From: Sulfurospirillum sp. UBA1314
Lineage (GTDB): Bacteria; Campylobacterota; Campylobacteria; Campylobacterales; Sulfurospirillaceae
Assembly: GCA_002307095.1 (NCBI GenBank)
Contig: DBTO01000180.1
Span: 1 to 14,601, forward strand
Direction of reading: 5' to 3'
DNA: 14,601 bases
Shown piece after piece: positions 12,798 through 14,601 of this stretch. A model generated the notes under the pieces. It did not search any database. It was not told the origin of the DNA and saw only the letters and a program-made list of their open reading frames with translations. Both the position numbers and the translations under genes were made by a program. How positions within the stretch are numbered: position 1 is the stretch's first letter; the number at the start of each line of letters is the position of its first letter.

Positions 12798-12831
12798 TTT
12801 TACATGTAAGGAAAAATCCTTACATGTAAAA
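12798..12831. repeat. Head-to-head palindrome module, right copy; possible htpG terminator
   Basis: Identical over 32 bp (12799-12830) to the module at 11035, with one more pair (T12798/A12831) making a 15-bp stem and 4-nt loop. It begins 7 bp past the htpG stop codon on the minus strand. On that strand no U-run follows, so it would be an atypical terminator or a 3'-end stabilising hairpin. Confidence 0.85.
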
Positions 12832-12838
12832 CTATTTT

Positions 12839-14601
12839 TTAAAGTGCTTTAGCGATAAAACGGTTCAAACGTTTGGCAAATGCTGCGGTATCTTCGATTT
12901 TCATACCTTCTTGCAGTTTGGCTTGATCAAGCAGTAAGAAAGCGATGTCATTGAGCTCTAAAAGATCACTTTTTACACTGAGTTTTTTGAAAATCTCATG
13001 CTCAGGATTGATCTCTAAGATAGGTTTAACGGCAGGTAGATTGTCTTGTCCCATCTGTTTAAGCATTTGTTGCATTTGGAAGTCTGGGTCATTTTTATCG
13101 TACACGAGGCATGAAGGTGAGTCACTCAAACGACTGGAAATTTTGACATCTTTCGCATCGTCTTTGAGGATCTCTTTCATTTTGACTAAAATCTCTTTGT
13201 AGGTTTTTTCATCCTCTTCGACTTTAGCTTTATCTTCTTTGATCTCTTCATCAATATCTGAGTTATTGACCGGTTTGATTGGTGTTTTATCGTACTCGCC
13301 CACCATTGGGAAGACGATGGCATCGACTTCTTCATCAAGTAGCAACACTTCAATGTCTTTGGCTTTAAACTGCTCGATGAGTGGAGAGTTGCGAAGGATT
13401 CTCTCATTTTCACCTGTAATGTAGTAGATGCTTTTTTGATCTTCTTTCATTGCCTCTTTGTACTCTTTTAGGCTCACTAAACCATCACGTTTGGAGGATT
13501 TGAACAGCACTAACTCTAAAAGGGCTTCTTTATTGTCCCAATCGTTATATAAACCTTCTTTAATGACACGTCCGAAGTTTTTGTAGAACTCTAGGTATTT
13601 TTCGGCATCTTTTTCTTTGAGAGATTTAAGCTCGCTCAAGATTTTTTTAACAGACGCTTTTTTGATGGTTTCTAGGACTCTGTTTTGTTGTAAAATCTCA
13701 CGGCTAACGTTCAGAGGTAGGTCTTCCGCATCGATGATACCTTTGACAAAACGAAGGTAAGTTGGCAATAACTCTTTCTCATCATCGGTGATGAAAACGC
13801 GTTTAACGTAGAGTTTAACACCCGGTTTGTAGTCCATTCTAAACAAGTCCATTGGAGGCGTTGAGGGAATGTAGAAGAGGGTGGTGTATTCAAATGTACC
13901 CTCTGCTTTGGTGTGGCTCCAAAGGAGTGGATCGGTGCTGTCATGAGAGATTTGTTGGTAAAAGTCTTTGTACTCTTCAGGTTTGATTTGACTTTTGGCT
14001 ACCGTCCAAAGCGCACTGGCTTTGTTGATCTGCTCATTTTTGATTTCACTGCTTTTCTCTTTGCCTTCATCATCAAACTCTTTGACCTCTTTGTCCATAA
14101 AAATAGGGAATTGGATGTGGTTTGAGTATTTTTTGATAACCTCTTGAATGCGGTAAAATTCTAAAAATTCATCTTCATCCTCTTTGAGATAAAGGGTAAT
14201 GGAGGTTCCATGACTCTCTTTGGTCACTTCGGTAATGTCATACTCCGCACCTGCGGTTGAGCTCCACATATACGCTTTTTCTTCACCGGCTTTACGACTT
14301 ACCACTTCGATTTTAGTCGCCACCATAAACGCAGAGTAAAAACCAACACCAAATTGACCAATGAGGCTAGAGTCTTTCTTTTTATCGCCACTAAGGTTCT
14401 GTAAAAAAGATTTGGTACCACTTTTGGCAATCGTTCCAAGATTTTCAACCAATTCTGCTTCGTTCATACCAATACCGCTATCGCTGATGGTTAACGTTTT
14501 AAGCTCTTTATTGATAGCAATATCAATGCGTGGTGTATAAGAGAGCGCTTTATAGTTCTCATCGGTAAGAGTCAGATAGTTTAATTTATCGAGTGCATCG
14601 G
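12839..14601 (-). CDS. htpG: Molecular chaperone HtpG (Hsp90), 5' end outside the window
   Basis: Bacterial Hsp90, a cytoplasmic ATP-dependent homodimeric chaperone. The reading frame stays open to the window edge (it begins in DALDKLNYLT and RIDIAIN), so the true start lies beyond 14601, roughly 30-50 residues being missing. An internal ATG at 14467 (MNEAELVENLG) is not the start. GHKL ATP-binding motifs are visible: SDSGIGM, GTIAKSGT and the GQFGVGFYSAFMV lid segment. The middle domain has DLPLNVSRE and LQQNRVL, and a complete C-terminal dimerisation domain ends in FAKRLNRFIAKAL. Its length fits the family's 610-640 aa. It is convergent with the plus-strand genes, and the cassette island lies in the gap after its stop. 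Confidence 0.96.
   Translation of the reverse strand, partial: DALDKLNYLTLTDENYKALSYTPRIDIAINKELKTLTISDSGIGMNEAELVENLGTIAKSGTKSFLQNLSGDKKKDSSLIGQFGVGFYSAFMVATKIEVVSRKAGEEKAYMWSSTAGAEYDITEVTKESHGTSITLYLKEDEDEFLEFYRIQEVIKKYSNHIQFPIFMDKEVKEFDDEGKEKSSEIKNEQINKASALWTVAKSQIKPEEYKDFYQQISHDSTDPLLWSHTKAEGTFEYTTLFYIPSTPPMDLFRMDYKPGVKLYVKRVFITDDEKELLPTYLRFVKGIIDAEDLPLNVSREILQQNRVLETIKKASVKKILSELKSLKEKDAEKYLEFYKNFGRVIKEGLYNDWDNKEALLELVLFKSSKRDGLVSLKEYKEAMKEDQKSIYYITGENERILRNSPLIEQFKAKDIEVLLLDEEVDAIVFPMVGEYDKTPIKPVNNSDIDEEIKEDKAKVEEDEKTYKEILVKMKEILKDDAKDVKISSRLSDSPSCLVYDKNDPDFQMQQMLKQMGQDNLPAVKPILEINPEHEIFKKLSVKSDLLELNDIAFLLLDQAKLQEGMKIEDTAAFAKRLNRFIAKAL

Noticed and set aside
11035..12831. CRISPR array, suggested by recurring short palindromes
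   Set aside because: The words are 10-12 bp, irregularly spaced and scattered in genes. There are no repeat-spacer units and no cas genes.
14465..14467. ATG at 14467 as the htpG start
   Set aside because: The frame continues upstream to the window edge with Hsp90 sequence (SDSGIG and earlier), so it is an internal Met.

Overview
The window looks like a chromosomal segment of an epsilonproteobacterium (Campylobacterota), most plausibly Sulfurospirillum or a close relative. This is inferred from the AT-rich sequence, extended -10 promoters (TGcTATAAT, TGcTAGAAT), the protein families and a dense palindromic word TTTACATGTAAA. No rRNA or tRNA gene was seen to confirm it.

Layout. (1) 65-1938: a Pif1-type DNA helicase and a conserved 170-aa protein of unknown role. 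(2) 1950-4506: four secreted or membrane-associated products, comprising a FliL-like exported protein with a glutamine-rich tail, an ExeA/MshM-type AAA ATPase, a TPR membrane protein and an exported 178-aa protein. The last three overlap translationally and look like accessory genes of a type II secretion, type IV pilus or DNA-uptake machine. (3) 4575-6605: a UvrD/Rep superfamily 1 helicase. (4) 6706-8845: an exported rhodanese followed by a DUF255/YyaL thioredoxin-fold protein. (5) 8858-11028: a WYL regulator, a short-chain dehydrogenase and a SnoaL-like small protein. (6) 11035-12831: an accessory island. (7) 12839-14601: htpG on the minus strand, its start lying beyond the window.

The island is the most interesting part. 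Two minus-strand genes are each followed by a site with the architecture of an integron attC site (end boxes of the RYYYAAC/GTTRRRY type, a GAG + 2 nt + 10-nt arm, a CCTGC..CGGC centre and an AAACGTTA end). They read as two gene cassettes without an integrase, i.e. a CALIN. The pair is enclosed by 29/30-bp inverted repeats built on AAAAGGGGTCAGGG, suggesting a mobilisable unit. One cassette encodes a 329-aa protein with a plausible PD-(D/E)XK nuclease core, the other a 68-aa protein of two HEAT-like repeats. Outside the inverted repeats lie two identical 32-bp head-to-head palindrome modules, and the left flank holds what looks like the last codons of a second DUF255 gene.

TTACATGTAA occurs 12 times in 14.6 kb, in coding sequence, across a stop codon, between genes and as head-to-head pairs downstream of genes. 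It behaves like a highly iterated palindrome or uptake-type word rather than a single regulator's operator.
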